Assembly: GCF_004353905.1 (NCBI RefSeq)
Contig: NZ_SMOD01000015.1
Location: forward strand, 62,001 to 126,000
DNA length: 64,000 nucleotides
Direction: 5' to 3'
From: Paraburkholderia guartelaensis
Lineage (GTDB): Bacteria; Pseudomonadota; Gammaproteobacteria; Burkholderiales; Burkholderiaceae
Numbering within the stretch: position 1 is the first letter of the stretch; each line of letters starts with the position of its first letter. Positions 35,108-44,324 of the stretch are shown here, piece by piece. The notes beneath the pieces are model-generated. The model was not told the origin of the DNA, did not search any database, and saw only the letters and a program-made list of their open reading frames with translations. Both the position numbers and the translations under genes were made by a program.

Positions 35108-37533
35108 GTTCCTCCGAGCTTCGCACCGCAACGCCGCCGTGGCGGCAGTGGACGCTGCGCGCCGCGTGGCTGCTGCTGGCGCTCGCGGCGGCGCTGTATT
35201 GCGCCTGGCGCTTTGCGGGACCGACGCCCCTGCAGACGAACCTGCTCGCGCTGCTGCCGGCGACTGAAGCCGACCCCGTGGCCGAAGAGGCCGTGGACCA
35301 GCTTGCAAGCGCGCTCGGCAACCGCGCCGTGCTGCTCGTGTCGAGCGGCGACGGGGCGCACGCGAAAGCCGCGGCGCAGCAGTTGGGCGCGGTGCTGAGC
35401 GCGAGTCACGCGTTTGCTTCGGTGACGGCGCAAGTCCCGCCGTTCGATCTCGGCCGCATTACGCGCTTTTACCTGCCGTACCGCTTTAGCCTGCTGACTG
35501 CGCAAGACCGTGCCGTTGTCTCCGGAAGCACCGAAACGCTGCGCGGCGCGCTCGCCGAGCGCCTCTATGGCCTGCCGGACGCGGGTCTCGCAACGTCGCT
35601 CGCGGACGATCCCTTCGGCTGGCTTCAGCACTGGCTCGCGGGGCTGCCGCTCGCGGCATCGAATCTCACCGTCGAGGACGGTTTCCTCGTTGCGCACCAC
35701 GGCAACACCACGAGCGTGCTCGTGATCGGCACGCTGCCTGGGTCAGCCTACGAATCCGACGTTCAGCGAGGCGTGCTGCTTGCCGTCGCACACGGCGAAA
35801 CGGCACTCAAGGCGTCGTGGCCCGATGTCACGGTCGCGCGCACGGGCGCCGTGTTCTATGCCGAGTCTGCGCGGCGCGCCTCGGAGCGCGACGTCCATGT
35901 GATCGGCATCGTTTCGGCGGTGGGGATCGCGCTGCTCATGCTCTGGATCTTCCGCTCGCCGCGGCTGATCCTGCTGGGCTTCGTCTCCACCGCGCTCGGC
36001 ATCGTGTGCGCGCTCGCGGCCACGATGCTCGTCTTCGGCAAGCTGCATCTGCTGACGCTCGTGTTCGGCGCGAGCCTGATCGGCGAGGCGGTCGATTACT
36101 CTATTCAGTACTTCGTCGTCTACCTCGGCACGCGGCACGGCTGGGATTCGCGGCGCGGCGCGCGGGAAGTGCTGCCCGCGCTCACGGTGGCGCTCAGCAC
36201 GAGCCTGCTTGGCTACGCCATCCTGACGTTCGCGCCGTTTCCGGCGCTCAGGCAGATCGCGTGCTTCGCCATCGTCGGCATATTCACGGCGTTCGCTTCG
36301 GTCATCTGGCTGCTACCCAGCCTTATGACGCAGCCCGCGCGCCGCAGTCCCCAAACGCTCTTTGTGGTGGCCGCGGCTTCGCTCGCGAAGTGGCAGGCGC
36401 TGATCGGCGGGCGTCGCGCATGGGGCGTCGCGCTGGCGCTCGTGGTCGCCGCCGTGCCGGGCTGGCTGCAACTGCGCAGCGACGACGACATTCATCTGCT
36501 GATCCAGCGGGACCCGGCGCTCGTCGCGCAGGAGCGTGTGGTGTCGAGCGCGGTGGGGGCCGACAACAGCGCGCAGTTCTTCGTCGTGCGCGGTGCGTCG
36601 CCTGAGGCCGTTCTCGAGCGCACCGAGGCGCTGTGCGCGCGGCTCGGTACGCTCACGGGCGCATCCGCGCTGGGCGACTGGCAATCGGTGACGTCGTTTG
36701 TGCCGTCCGAAGCGCGACAGCGGGCCGATCGCGCGCTGCTCGGCGCGCATGTGTTCGCCGACCCCGCCGCCTTGCGCTCGCTGCTCGGCGCAGCAGGCTT
36801 TCGTGACGAGGTGGCGCAAACATGGCTCGATGCCTGGGCGCGCTCGGGCGCTGCCATGCTGCACGTGGACGACTGGCTTGCCGAACCCTGGTCGCAGCCG
36901 TTCCGCCACCTGTGGCTCGGGCGTTCCGTGAGCACGCCGGGTGCGTTCGCGGCGATAGTCATTCCGCAAGGTGTGTCCGCTGCGAACGAGCCCGCGCTGC
37001 TCGACGTTGCGCACGCGCTGCCCGGCGTGAGCTTCGTCGACAAGGCAGCGAGCGTGTCGCGGCTCTTCGGCGTGTATCGGCAGGACGGCGCAATCTGGCT
37101 CGCGGGCGCGCTGACGCTCGTGCTCGCGCTGCTGATGTTCCGCTATGGCTGGCGCGGCGCGATCGCGGTCGCGCTGCCGGTGTGGCTCGCCATCGGCGTC
37201 ACGCTCGCCGCTTTCGGCTATGCACACGTGCGCATCAATCTCTTCAACATGCTGGCGCTGATGCTCGTGCTCGGCGTGGGCGCGAACTATGCCGTCTTTC
37301 TGCGCGAAGGCGCGATGCGCGCTGCCACCGATCGCGGCGCGGTGTGGACGGGTGTGCTGCTATCCGCCGCGACCACGTTGCTCTCGTTCGGCATGCTCGG
37401 CATGAGTTCCATGCCCGCTCTCAAGAGTTTCGGCGCCACGTTGTCGCTCGGCATCATGGTGTCCGTCATGCTCGCGCCTATCGGCATAAGCGGAACAAGC
37501 GGCATGCCCACGAATCAACGGAGAAAGGCGTAA
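35104..37533 (+). CDS. MMPL/RND-superfamily exporter (ApeM-type)
   Basis: An 809-residue inner-membrane transporter. It has two repeats, each with a first helix, a large periplasmic domain and a bundle of helices (SAVGIALLMLWIF and LILLGFVSTALGIVCALAATM in the first half; LVLALLMFRYGW and FNMLALMLVLGVGANYAVFLREG in the second). The EAVDYSIQYF and GANYAVFLREG segments are family landmarks. It probably moves the aryl-polyene lipid from the inner membrane to LolA. The GTG start overlaps the previous stop, and its own stop overlaps the next ATG by one base. Confidence 0.9.
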   Translation: MSSSELRTATPPWRQWTLRAAWLLLALAAALYCAWRFAGPTPLQTNLLALLPATEADPVAEEAVDQLASALGNRAVLLVSSGDGAHAKAAAQQLGAVLSASHAFASVTAQVPPFDLGRITRFYLPYRFSLLTAQDRAVVSGSTETLRGALAERLYGLPDAGLATSLADDPFGWLQHWLAGLPLAASNLTVEDGFLVAHHGNTTSVLVIGTLPGSAYESDVQRGVLLAVAHGETALKASWPDVTVARTGAVFYAESARRASERDVHVIGIVSAVGIALLMLWIFRSPRLILLGFVSTALGIVCALAATMLVFGKLHLLTLVFGASLIGEAVDYSIQYFVVYLGTRHGWDSRRGAREVLPALTVALSTSLLGYAILTFAPFPALRQIACFAIVGIFTAFASVIWLLPSLMTQPARRSPQTLFVVAAASLAKWQALIGGRRAWGVALALVVAAVPGWLQLRSDDDIHLLIQRDPALVAQERVVSSAVGADNSAQFFVVRGASPEAVLERTEALCARLGTLTGASALGDWQSVTSFVPSEARQRADRALLGAHVFADPAALRSLLGAAGFRDEVAQTWLDAWARSGAAMLHVDDWLAEPWSQPFRHLWLGRSVSTPGAFAAIVIPQGVSAANEPALLDVAHALPGVSFVDKAASVSRLFGVYRQDGAIWLAGALTLVLALLMFRYGWRGAIAVALPVWLAIGVTLAAFGYAHVRINLFNMLALMLVLGVGANYAVFLREGAMRAATDRGAVWTGVLLSAATTLLSFGMLGMSSMPALKSFGATLSLGIMVSVMLAPIGISGTSGMPTNQRRKA

Positions 37534-38711
37534 TGGCGCTCCCTGTCTATTTGCACGCGCTCGGCATGGTCAACGCGCTTGGCGACGACGTGACTGCGAT
37601 CGCGGGTGCGCTCGCGCGTGGCGAGGCGCCCGGAATGGGGCCGATCGCGACACGCACCGGTACGGCGTTCGCGGGCAGCGTGAAGGCGCCGCTCGACATC
37701 GCGCCGCCCGCGTCGCTTGCCCACTACGACTGCCGCAACAACCGGCTTCTGCTCGCCGCGCTGGCGCAGATCCGCAGCGCCATCGAAGCCGCGCGCGAGC
37801 GCTTTGGCGCGGGCCGTATCGGCGTCGTGCTGGGTACGAGCACGTCGGGCATCAGCGCCGCGGAAATGATGTTCACGCAGCCTGCGCAGCAAGAAGCCGC
37901 TTCGGCGTTCGATTACCGCCAGATGGAAATCGGCACGGCCGCGCCGTTCGCCGCCGCGGCGCTCGATCTGCGCGGCCCGGCGTACACGATCTCCACGGCG
38001 TGCACGTCGAGCGCGAAGGCATTCGCCGCCGCGCGCCGGCTGCTGCGGGCGAACCTGTGCGATGCCGTCGTCGTGGGCGGCGTCGATTCGCTTTGCGAAC
38101 TCACGCTGCAAGGCTTCGCCTCGCTCGAATCGACGAGCCCCGTGCGAACCAACCCGATGAGCGCGCAGCGTCGCGGCATCAACATCGGCGAAGGCGCGGC
38201 AGTGTTCCTGATGAGCCGCGAGGAAGGGCCGGTGATGCTCGCCGGTGCGGGCGAGTCGAGCGACGCCCACCATATTTCCGCGCCGGACCCGACGGGTGCG
38301 GGCGGCGAACTTGCATTGCGCGCGGCGCTTGCCGACGCGGGCATTGATGCCTCGGCGATCGGCTACGTCAACCTGCACGCAACGGCCACGATCAAGAACG
38401 ACCAGATGGAAGCGCACCTGATGGCGCGCGTGTTCCCCGGCGGCGTGGCCGCGAGCGGCACGAAGCCGCTCACGGGTCATACGCTCGGTGCAGCGGGCGC
38501 GAGCGAACTGGGGCTCGCGTGGCTCACGCTCGCTCGCGACGACGTCGCGCTGCCGCGCCATCTGTGGGACGGCGAAGCCGACCCGGCGCTGCCGGCGCTC
38601 GACCTGGTTGAAGACGTGCGGTATTTGCCGCGCAACGGCGTGCGCCAATATGTGATGAGTAATTCATTCGCGTTTGGCGGCAGCAACGTTTCACTCATAC
38701 TCGGACGGTGA
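37533..38711 (+). CDS. Aryl-polyene beta-ketoacyl synthase (ApeO-type)
   Basis: A 392-residue ketosynthase with a complete catalytic set: the cysteine in ISTACTSSAKAF, the first histidine in VNLHATATIKNDQ and the second in KPLTGHTLGAAGASEL. In characterised clusters ApeO is the condensing partner of the chain-length factor ApeC; the latter is the product of 26356-27057 here. It starts immediately at the exporter stop with a GGAGAAAGG site and overlaps the dehydratase gene by 4 bp. Confidence 0.9.
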   Translation: MALPVYLHALGMVNALGDDVTAIAGALARGEAPGMGPIATRTGTAFAGSVKAPLDIAPPASLAHYDCRNNRLLLAALAQIRSAIEAARERFGAGRIGVVLGTSTSGISAAEMMFTQPAQQEAASAFDYRQMEIGTAAPFAAAALDLRGPAYTISTACTSSAKAFAAARRLLRANLCDAVVVGGVDSLCELTLQGFASLESTSPVRTNPMSAQRRGINIGEGAAVFLMSREEGPVMLAGAGESSDAHHISAPDPTGAGGELALRAALADAGIDASAIGYVNLHATATIKNDQMEAHLMARVFPGGVAASGTKPLTGHTLGAAGASELGLAWLTLARDDVALPRHLWDGEADPALPALDLVEDVRYLPRNGVRQYVMSNSFAFGGSNVSLILGR

Positions 38712-39217
38712 TCGAGGCCATGAATTCCGTTCTTTCACCATCGACAGACGCGTTCCCGCTCGCATTTCCACCTATCGAAGCGATCATTCCGCACCGCGGC
38801 ACGATGCTGCTGCTCGACTCGGTCGCCGCATGCAGCGACGAATCGCTCACGGCGCTTGCCAGCGTGCGCGCCGATGCGTGGTACGCCGACGAGCAGGGCG
38901 CGATGCCTGCGTGGATCGGCATCGAGTTGATGGCGCAGGCGATCGCGGCCCACGTAGGCCTGTTGTCGATGCGCGAAGGCAAGCCCGCGCGCCCAGGCGT
39001 GCTGCTCGGCACGCGCCGCTATGAGGCGGTGCAAGCTGCGTTCGCGAAGGGCGCGCCGCTCAGCATTACGGTTAGCGAACTGCTGCGCAGCGAAGAAGGC
39101 CACGGCGCATACGGCTGCACCATCAATCAGGATGGCAAACTATTGGCTGAAGCCACCGTCAAGGTGTATCAGCCGCGCGATTTCCAGACTTTTATCGAGG
39201 AGAATTCCAGATCATGA
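38708..39217 (+). CDS. Hotdog-fold 3-hydroxyacyl-ACP dehydratase (ApeP-type)
   Basis: A 169-residue FabZ/FabA-like dehydratase. The active-site region is IIPHRGTMLLLDSV (His) and the partner acidic/aromatic helix is WIGIELMAQAIAAHVG. It would remove water after ketoreduction to give the conjugated polyene, alongside the dehydratase domain fused to the ligase. The GTG at 38708 overlaps the ketosynthase stop (GTGA); an ATG at 38720 is possible but its GAGG lies too close. Confidence 0.87.
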   Translation: MIEAMNSVLSPSTDAFPLAFPPIEAIIPHRGTMLLLDSVAACSDESLTALASVRADAWYADEQGAMPAWIGIELMAQAIAAHVGLLSMREGKPARPGVLLGTRRYEAVQAAFAKGAPLSITVSELLRSEEGHGAYGCTINQDGKLLAEATVKVYQPRDFQTFIEENSRS

Positions 39218-39939
39218 GCCGGCGTGTTCTCGTCACCGGCGCGAGCCGCGGCATTGGTCGCGCGATCGCCTATCATCTCGCCGCGGACGGCTTTGCCGTT
39301 ACCGTCCATTGCCGCACGGGCCGCAACGAAGCAGATGCCGTCACGGCGGGCATCGTCGCACAGGGCGGCACGGCCAGCGTGCTGCAGTTCGACGTGCGTG
39401 ACCGCGCCGCCTGCCGCGCGGCGCTCGAGGAAGACGTGGCGGCGCACGGCGCGTATTACGGCATCGTCTGCTGCGCGGGCGTGACGCGCGACGCCGCGTT
39501 CCCCGCACTGACCGACGAAGACTGGGACATCGTGCTCGAAACGGGCCTCGACGCGTTCTACAACGTCGTCCATCCGCTCGTCATGCCGATGGTGCGTGCG
39601 CGCAAGGGCGGCCGGATCGTGACGGTCGCCTCGGTGTCGGGCGTGACGGGCAATCGCGGGCAGGTCAATTACAGCGCCGCCAAGGCCGGGCTGATTGGCG
39701 CGACGAAAGCGCTCGCGGTGGAACTGGCCACGCGCAACATCACGGTCAACAGCGTCGCGCCTGGGCTCGTCGACACGGGCATGCTCGACGACGTACCGCT
39801 CGAACATGCGCTCAAGGCCGTGCCGATGAATCGCGTGGGGCAGCCCGCCGAAGTCGCGGCCGTGGTCAGCTTTTTGATGTCCGACGCGGCTTCCTATGTC
39901 ACGCGTCAGGTCATCGGCGTCAACGGTGGGATGGTCTGA
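39214..39939 (+). CDS. 3-oxoacyl-ACP reductase (FabG-like, ApeQ-type)
   Basis: A 241-residue short-chain dehydrogenase. It has the cofactor motif LVTGASRGIGRAIAYHL at the N-terminus, the CCAG structural motif, the active-site YSAAKAGL with the preceding serine in VASVSGVTGNRG, and the FabG-like C-terminus QVIGVNGGMV. It reduces the beta-keto group during polyene elongation. It starts inside the dehydratase gene with a CGAGGAG site and shares its last base with the next ATG. Confidence 0.92.
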   Translation: MSRRVLVTGASRGIGRAIAYHLAADGFAVTVHCRTGRNEADAVTAGIVAQGGTASVLQFDVRDRAACRAALEEDVAAHGAYYGIVCCAGVTRDAAFPALTDEDWDIVLETGLDAFYNVVHPLVMPMVRARKGGRIVTVASVSGVTGNRGQVNYSAAKAGLIGATKALAVELATRNITVNSVAPGLVDTGMLDDVPLEHALKAVPMNRVGQPAEVAAVVSFLMSDAASYVTRQVIGVNGGMV

Positions 39940-41165
39940 TGAAGCGCGTCGTCATTACCGGCATGGGCGGCGTGACCGCGCTCGGCGATCAGTGGGAGCA
40001 GGTCGAAGCCGCGCTCAAGCGCGGCGTCAACGCCGTCAAGCGCGTGCACGATTGGGACTATATCGAGTCGCTGCATACGCGCCTCGCATGCCCGCTGCCG
40101 GCGTTCAATACGCCTGACTATTACCCGCGCAAGAAAACGCGTTCGATGGGGCCGGTCTCGCTCTACGCGGTGCGCGCGAGCGAGCACGCGCTGGCGGACG
40201 CGGGCCTGCTCGATGACCCGTCGATCAAGGACGGCCGCATGGGCGTGGCGTACGGGTCATCGGCCGGTTCGGTCGAGCCGGTGCGCGCGTTCGGCAAGAT
40301 GCTCGAAACGGGTTCGATGAGCGACGTGACGTCGAACAGCTACGTGCAGATGATGCCGCACACCACGGCCGTGAACGTGAGCCTCTTTTGGGATCTCAAG
40401 GGGCGCATCGTGCCGACGTCGTGCGCGTGTGCTTCCGGCAGCCAGGCAATCGGCTACGCGTACGAGATGATCGCGAACGGCAAGCAGACGCTGATGCTCG
40501 CCGGTGGCGCCGAGGAACTCTCGGGGCCCAGCGTGGCCGTGTTCGACATGCTCTACGCCACGAGCACGCGAAATGACGAGCCGCAGCTCACGCCGCGTCC
40601 GTTCGATGCTGCGCGTGACGGCCTCGTGGTGGGCGAGGGCGCGGCTACGCTCGTGCTCGAGGAATACGAGCATGCCGTGGCGCGCGGCGCGCGCATTCAT
40701 GCGGAAGTGGTGGGCTTCGGCTGCAATTCGGACGGCGCCCATATCACGCAGCCCACTGCGGCGACGATGGCGGTCGCCATGCGTCAGGCGCTCGCCGACG
40801 CGCAGTTGGCCCCGGAAGCGATCGCGTATGTGAATGCGCACGGCACCTCCACGGATCGTGGCGACGTGGCCGAAAGCCAGGCTACGGCGGAGACTTTCGG
40901 CGCGCGCATGCCGATCAGTTCGCTCAAGAGCTATGTCGGCCATACGCTCGGCGCCTGTGGCGCGATAGAGGCCTGGTGGACGATCGAGATGATGAAGCGC
41001 AACTGGTACGCGCCCACGCTCAACCTGACCCAGGTCGATCCGGCCTGCGCGCCGCTCGACTACATCCAGGGCGAACCGCGCACGATAGACGCCGAATACG
41101 TGATGAGCAACAACTTCGCGTTTGGCGGCGTGAACACCTCGCTGATCTTCCGGCGCGCGCATTGA
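39939..41165 (+). CDS. Beta-ketoacyl synthase (FabF-like; probable ApeR)
   Basis: A 408-residue ketosynthase with an intact Cys-His-His triad: SCACASGSQAIG, NAHGTSTDRGDVAES and KSYVGHTLGACGAIE. In characterised systems ApeR is a stand-alone homodimeric ketosynthase at the end of the O-P-Q-R series, thought to perform an early condensation. The position directly after the ketoreductase fits. The gene ends 2 bp before yet another ketosynthase. Confidence 0.88.
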   Translation: MKRVVITGMGGVTALGDQWEQVEAALKRGVNAVKRVHDWDYIESLHTRLACPLPAFNTPDYYPRKKTRSMGPVSLYAVRASEHALADAGLLDDPSIKDGRMGVAYGSSAGSVEPVRAFGKMLETGSMSDVTSNSYVQMMPHTTAVNVSLFWDLKGRIVPTSCACASGSQAIGYAYEMIANGKQTLMLAGGAEELSGPSVAVFDMLYATSTRNDEPQLTPRPFDAARDGLVVGEGAATLVLEEYEHAVARGARIHAEVVGFGCNSDGAHITQPTAATMAVAMRQALADAQLAPEAIAYVNAHGTSTDRGDVAESQATAETFGARMPISSLKSYVGHTLGACGAIEAWWTIEMMKRNWYAPTLNLTQVDPACAPLDYIQGEPRTIDAEYVMSNNFAFGGVNTSLIFRRAH

Positions 41166-41167
41166 GC

Positions 41168-42412
41168 ATGCAGACATCGTTATCAGCGAGCGGCTTGCGG
41201 CGCGTCGTCGTGACGGGCATGGGCATCGTCTCGTGCCTCGGCAATACGCTCGACGGCGTTTCCTCGCGCCTGCGCGATGGACGCGGCGGCATCACGCGCG
41301 TTCCGGCGTGGCGCGAGCGCGGCTTTGCAAGCCAGGTGGCGGCGGTGGCTTCCGTGGAGGACGAAGCGCCGTTCGGGCGCAAGGCCGAACGGTTCATGGG
41401 CGACACCGCGCGCTTTGCCTGCCACGCCGCGCGCAGCGCCATCGCCGATGCGCAGCTCGACGCGCACGCGCTGCACAGCCCTCGGGCCGGCGCGGTGGTG
41501 GGGTCGGGCGTCGGCACGATGTCGGCGTACGACGTGGCCATGGAAAGCGCGAACACGCGCGGTATCGACCGCGTGCCGCCCTATACGGTGCCGCAGGCGA
41601 TGAGCAGCACGACATCGGCGAATCTTGCGCACGTGTTCGGAATGGAGGGCGTGACGTACTCGCCCTCGTCGGCCTGCACGACGTCCGCGCTCGCGATCGG
41701 CCAGGCCATGCAACTGATCCAGACGGGCCGCCAGGACATCGTGCTCGCGGGCGGCGCCGAAGGCTTGCACGACAACATGACGCTGATGTTCGACGCGATG
41801 GGTGCGCTTTCGCGCGGTTTCAACGACACGCCGGAGCGGGCGTCGAGGCCCTATGACGCGCAGCGCGACGGCTTTGTGATCGGCTCGGGCGCAGGCATCC
41901 TCGTGCTCGAATCGCTCGCGCATGCGCAAGCGCGCAACGCGCGCATCTACGCGGAGCTGACCGGTTACGGCCAGGGCACCGACGGCGCGCATATGGTCGC
42001 ACCGCAGGCGGGCGGCATTGCGCGCGCAATGCGGGAGGCGCTCGCCGAGGCCGGCTGCCGCCCGGACTACATCAACACCCACGCGCCTTCGACGCCCTCG
42101 GGCGATATCGAGGAGCTGCTCGCGCTGCGCGCCGTGTTTGGCAACGAAGTGCCCGCGTTCTCCTCGACGAAGGCGCTCAGCGGCCATCCGCTTGGCGCAT
42201 GCGGTGCGCACGAAGCCATCTACACCTTGCTGATGATGCGCGATCGCCGGATTGCGGGTGCCGTGGGCATCGAGGCGCTCGATGCGGCTGCCGCCGGCAT
42301 GCCGCTCGTGCGTGAAACGCGCGATGCGCGCATCGATACGGCGATGTCGGTTTCATTCGGGTTCGGCGGCAGTTGCGCCAGCCTGGTGTTTCGCGCCTGG
42401 AATGCAGTCTGA
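41168..42412 (+). CDS. Additional beta-ketoacyl synthase (FabF-like)
   Basis: A 414-residue ketosynthase with a complete catalytic triad (SSACTTSALAIGQAM, INTHAPSTPSGDIEE, KALSGHPLGACGAHE). It is not simply a copy of the preceding gene: active-site context and N-terminus (LRRVVVTGMGIVSCLGN) differ substantially, being closer to FabB. Known APE operons end with one KS here, so this is an extra condensing enzyme, perhaps for the fatty-acid or dialkylated part of the product. The ribosome-binding site is weak, suggesting coupling to the previous gene. Confidence 0.87.
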   Translation: MQTSLSASGLRRVVVTGMGIVSCLGNTLDGVSSRLRDGRGGITRVPAWRERGFASQVAAVASVEDEAPFGRKAERFMGDTARFACHAARSAIADAQLDAHALHSPRAGAVVGSGVGTMSAYDVAMESANTRGIDRVPPYTVPQAMSSTTSANLAHVFGMEGVTYSPSSACTTSALAIGQAMQLIQTGRQDIVLAGGAEGLHDNMTLMFDAMGALSRGFNDTPERASRPYDAQRDGFVIGSGAGILVLESLAHAQARNARIYAELTGYGQGTDGAHMVAPQAGGIARAMREALAEAGCRPDYINTHAPSTPSGDIEELLALRAVFGNEVPAFSSTKALSGHPLGACGAHEAIYTLLMMRDRRIAGAVGIEALDAAAAGMPLVRETRDARIDTAMSVSFGFGGSCASLVFRAWNAV

Positions 42413-42447
42413 AGTTTCGGGCAACCCTGAAAATAATGAGGATTCCA

Positions 42448-42903
42448 ATGAAAAAGACTTACCTCACGCTGAGCACGGCCGCGATCGTCAGCCTGACGTT
42501 GGCCGCTTGCGGATCGGAGCGCCTCACGCTGCCGATCCAGCCCGTCGCGTCCCTCTCGACGGCGAAAGCCGCATCGAGCGCGGACCCGGCTGCAAAAATT
42601 GCCGTGTATTTCGGCGCGCAGCCGCATCCGGAAGTGGTGCGCCACGTGGGTGACGCCTCGCATTCCCTGCGCATCGCCCGCGCGACCGACGGCGCCGAGG
42701 CCAGCTGCAACAAGGTGCTCGCCATCGCACTCGACAAGCTGCGCTCGGACGCCCACAACAAAGGCGCCAACGCCGTCATCAACGTGACCACGCGCTTTCA
42801 CGGCAGCGAAACCGGGTCGGCCACCGAATACACCTGCGGCGTGAGCCAGAGTGCGGCGGCCATTGCCGTCACAGGCGACCTCGTGGTGCTGCAAGCGAAT
42901 TGA
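42448..42903 (+). CDS. Small lipoprotein, first of a tandem paralogous pair
   Basis: A 151-residue predicted lipoprotein with a type II signal (SLTLAACGS; lipid cysteine at residue 21). The mature part has two regions shared with the next gene: YFGAQPHPEVVRHVGD and KGANAVINVTTRF followed by TEYTCGVSQSA, including matching cysteines. Proteins like this are recurrently annotated as excinuclease-ATPase-subunit-like, a misnomer. It sits at the 3' end of the aryl-polyene operon and may take part in product display at the outer membrane. It has a weak GAGG site; an alternative start lies at 42436. Confidence 0.75.
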   Translation: MKKTYLTLSTAAIVSLTLAACGSERLTLPIQPVASLSTAKAASSADPAAKIAVYFGAQPHPEVVRHVGDASHSLRIARATDGAEASCNKVLAIALDKLRSDAHNKGANAVINVTTRFHGSETGSATEYTCGVSQSAAAIAVTGDLVVLQAN

Positions 42904-42920
42904 ACCAACGGAGAAAAGCA

Positions 42921-43361
42921 ATGAAGAAACTGTGGATGTTCGCCGCGCTGTGCGCGGCCTTTGCGACGTCGCAAGCGTACGCACGCAATACCGTCGACAC
43001 CTATTCCGTGGATGTGGCGCTCCAGAGCGAGCCCGGCAAGGTGAGCGACGACATTGCGCTGTACTTTGCGGGCCAGCCGCATCCGGCGGTGAAGAAGACG
43101 CTGGGCCAGTTCTCCACGAACAAGAAGACGAACGCGGTTGGCAAGAGCGACGAAGCGGCCTGCCAGCACGTGTTCCTTTCGGCCGTGCAGGAGCTGCAGG
43201 AACGCGCGCGCAAGGAAGGCGGCAACGCGGTCATCAACATCAAGAGCAACTACAAGAACGAACTGCGCGAGAGCGCCACGGAATTCACGTGTGGCGCGGG
43301 CGCAATGATCGCCGGCGTGGCGCTCGTCGGCGATGTGGTGACGCTCAAGGGCGGCAAGTAG
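42921..43361 (+). CDS. Small exported protein, second of the tandem paralogous pair
   Basis: A 146-residue periplasmic protein with a signal peptide (MKKLWMFAALCAAFATSQAYA, cleavage after about residue 21) and no lipid-attachment cysteine. It shares the YFAGQPHPAVKKTLG, EGGNAVINIKSNY and TEFTCGAGAMIAG blocks with the preceding lipoprotein, so the two arose by tandem duplication and then one lost or the other gained the lipobox. The start follows a strong CGGAGAAAAG site. Function unknown. Confidence 0.75.
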   Translation: MKKLWMFAALCAAFATSQAYARNTVDTYSVDVALQSEPGKVSDDIALYFAGQPHPAVKKTLGQFSTNKKTNAVGKSDEAACQHVFLSAVQELQERARKEGGNAVINIKSNYKNELRESATEFTCGAGAMIAGVALVGDVVTLKGGK

Positions 43362-43372
43362 CCCGCAGCAGG

Positions 43373-43402
43373 AGGCGGCGGGCGACCCGGCTCACGCCGC
43401 CT
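43373..43402 (+). terminator. Hairpin at the end of the aryl-polyene operon
   Basis: An 8-bp perfect GC-rich stem (43373-43380 with 43395-43402) and a 14-base loop, 12 bp after the exported-protein stop and right at the end of the convergent methyltransferase gene. It lacks a T-run, so it may be an inefficient terminator or mRNA 3' stabiliser. Confidence 0.45.
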
Positions 43403-44140
43403 TCATGCCGCCTTCACGGCGGCGACGTTGACCAGGGTTTCGCGCCGCTTCCCAGGCTTGGGATGATGCAGGCCGAGCCGCTCGAAGAGACCGAAATCGG
43501 CGGCACGGCTCCACCACAGATAGGGCAGCGAAACATTGCGCTCCGAAAAGCGGAAACCCGCCGTGCGGATCATTTCGAGGTAGCCGTTGGCGCTCTTCTG
43601 CACGTGCATCGGATGGCGGAACAGCAGGCGGATGACCCACGAGCGGATATAGGCCTCGGTGGATTCGGCGAACAACAGCACGCCGCCCGGCTTGAGCACG
43701 CGGTGGAACTCCGCGAGCGCGCGTTCCTGCTCGACTAGATGATGGAAAGTCTGGTGACAGAAGACGATGTCCGCGCTGGCCGTGGGCAGCGGCAGGTTCG
43801 CGCAGTCGCCGTGCAGCAGTTCGAACGCGGTTTGCGTCTGCAATTTGTCCTGGCACGTGCGTGCCGCACGCGCCGCCAGTTCGAGCGACGCCTCGTGATA
43901 GTCGATCCCGACGATGCGGCGCGGGCGGAAAGCCTCGGCCAGCAGGCGGAACGACTTGCCTTGACCGCAGCCGACATCGACGATTTCGGGCGCGTCGGGC
44001 AAAGGCATGTCGACGAGGCGCTTGAGGTCGTTGATCGCCACGCGCAGCACATGGTGCTCCCACGTGTGGGTGCGGAGAAACCAGATGCCGAAGGCCGTTT
44101 CCGGGACGAACGGCACGTAATTTGATTCGGAAACCGACAT
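43403..44140 (-). CDS. Class I SAM-dependent methyltransferase
   Basis: A 245-residue methyltransferase of the Methyltransf_11 type. The SAM-binding motif I is VDVGCGQGKSFRLL, followed by the acidic loop IVGIDYHEAS, the motif FCHQTFHHL and HRVLKPGGVLLFAE. Aryl-polyenes commonly carry a methyl group on the aromatic head, and a methyltransferase is a regular member of these clusters, so it probably modifies the aryl starter. The ATG at 44140 has only a weak ribosome-binding site; the frame is open to 44545. It is divergent from the flavin enzyme gene. Confidence 0.86.
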   Translation of the reverse strand: MSVSESNYVPFVPETAFGIWFLRTHTWEHHVLRVAINDLKRLVDMPLPDAPEIVDVGCGQGKSFRLLAEAFRPRRIVGIDYHEASLELAARAARTCQDKLQTQTAFELLHGDCANLPLPTASADIVFCHQTFHHLVEQERALAEFHRVLKPGGVLLFAESTEAYIRSWVIRLLFRHPMHVQKSANGYLEMIRTAGFRFSERNVSLPYLWWSRAADFGLFERLGLHHPKPGKRRETLVNVAAVKAA

Positions 44141-44324
44141 ATTTTTTTTACCCGTTGCGAATGCGGTCGTGGACGCGAATGGGCATTGTAAATGCAAGGG
44201 CGCAGCGAGGGGTGTCAGAATCACGGTTTCGCGCAGCGCAGTGCGCTTGCATTGGGCATACAGTCGTAACAGGACGTGACAGGACGTAACAGAGCGCGTC
44301 AGGACGCAGAGAAGGGAAAGGACT

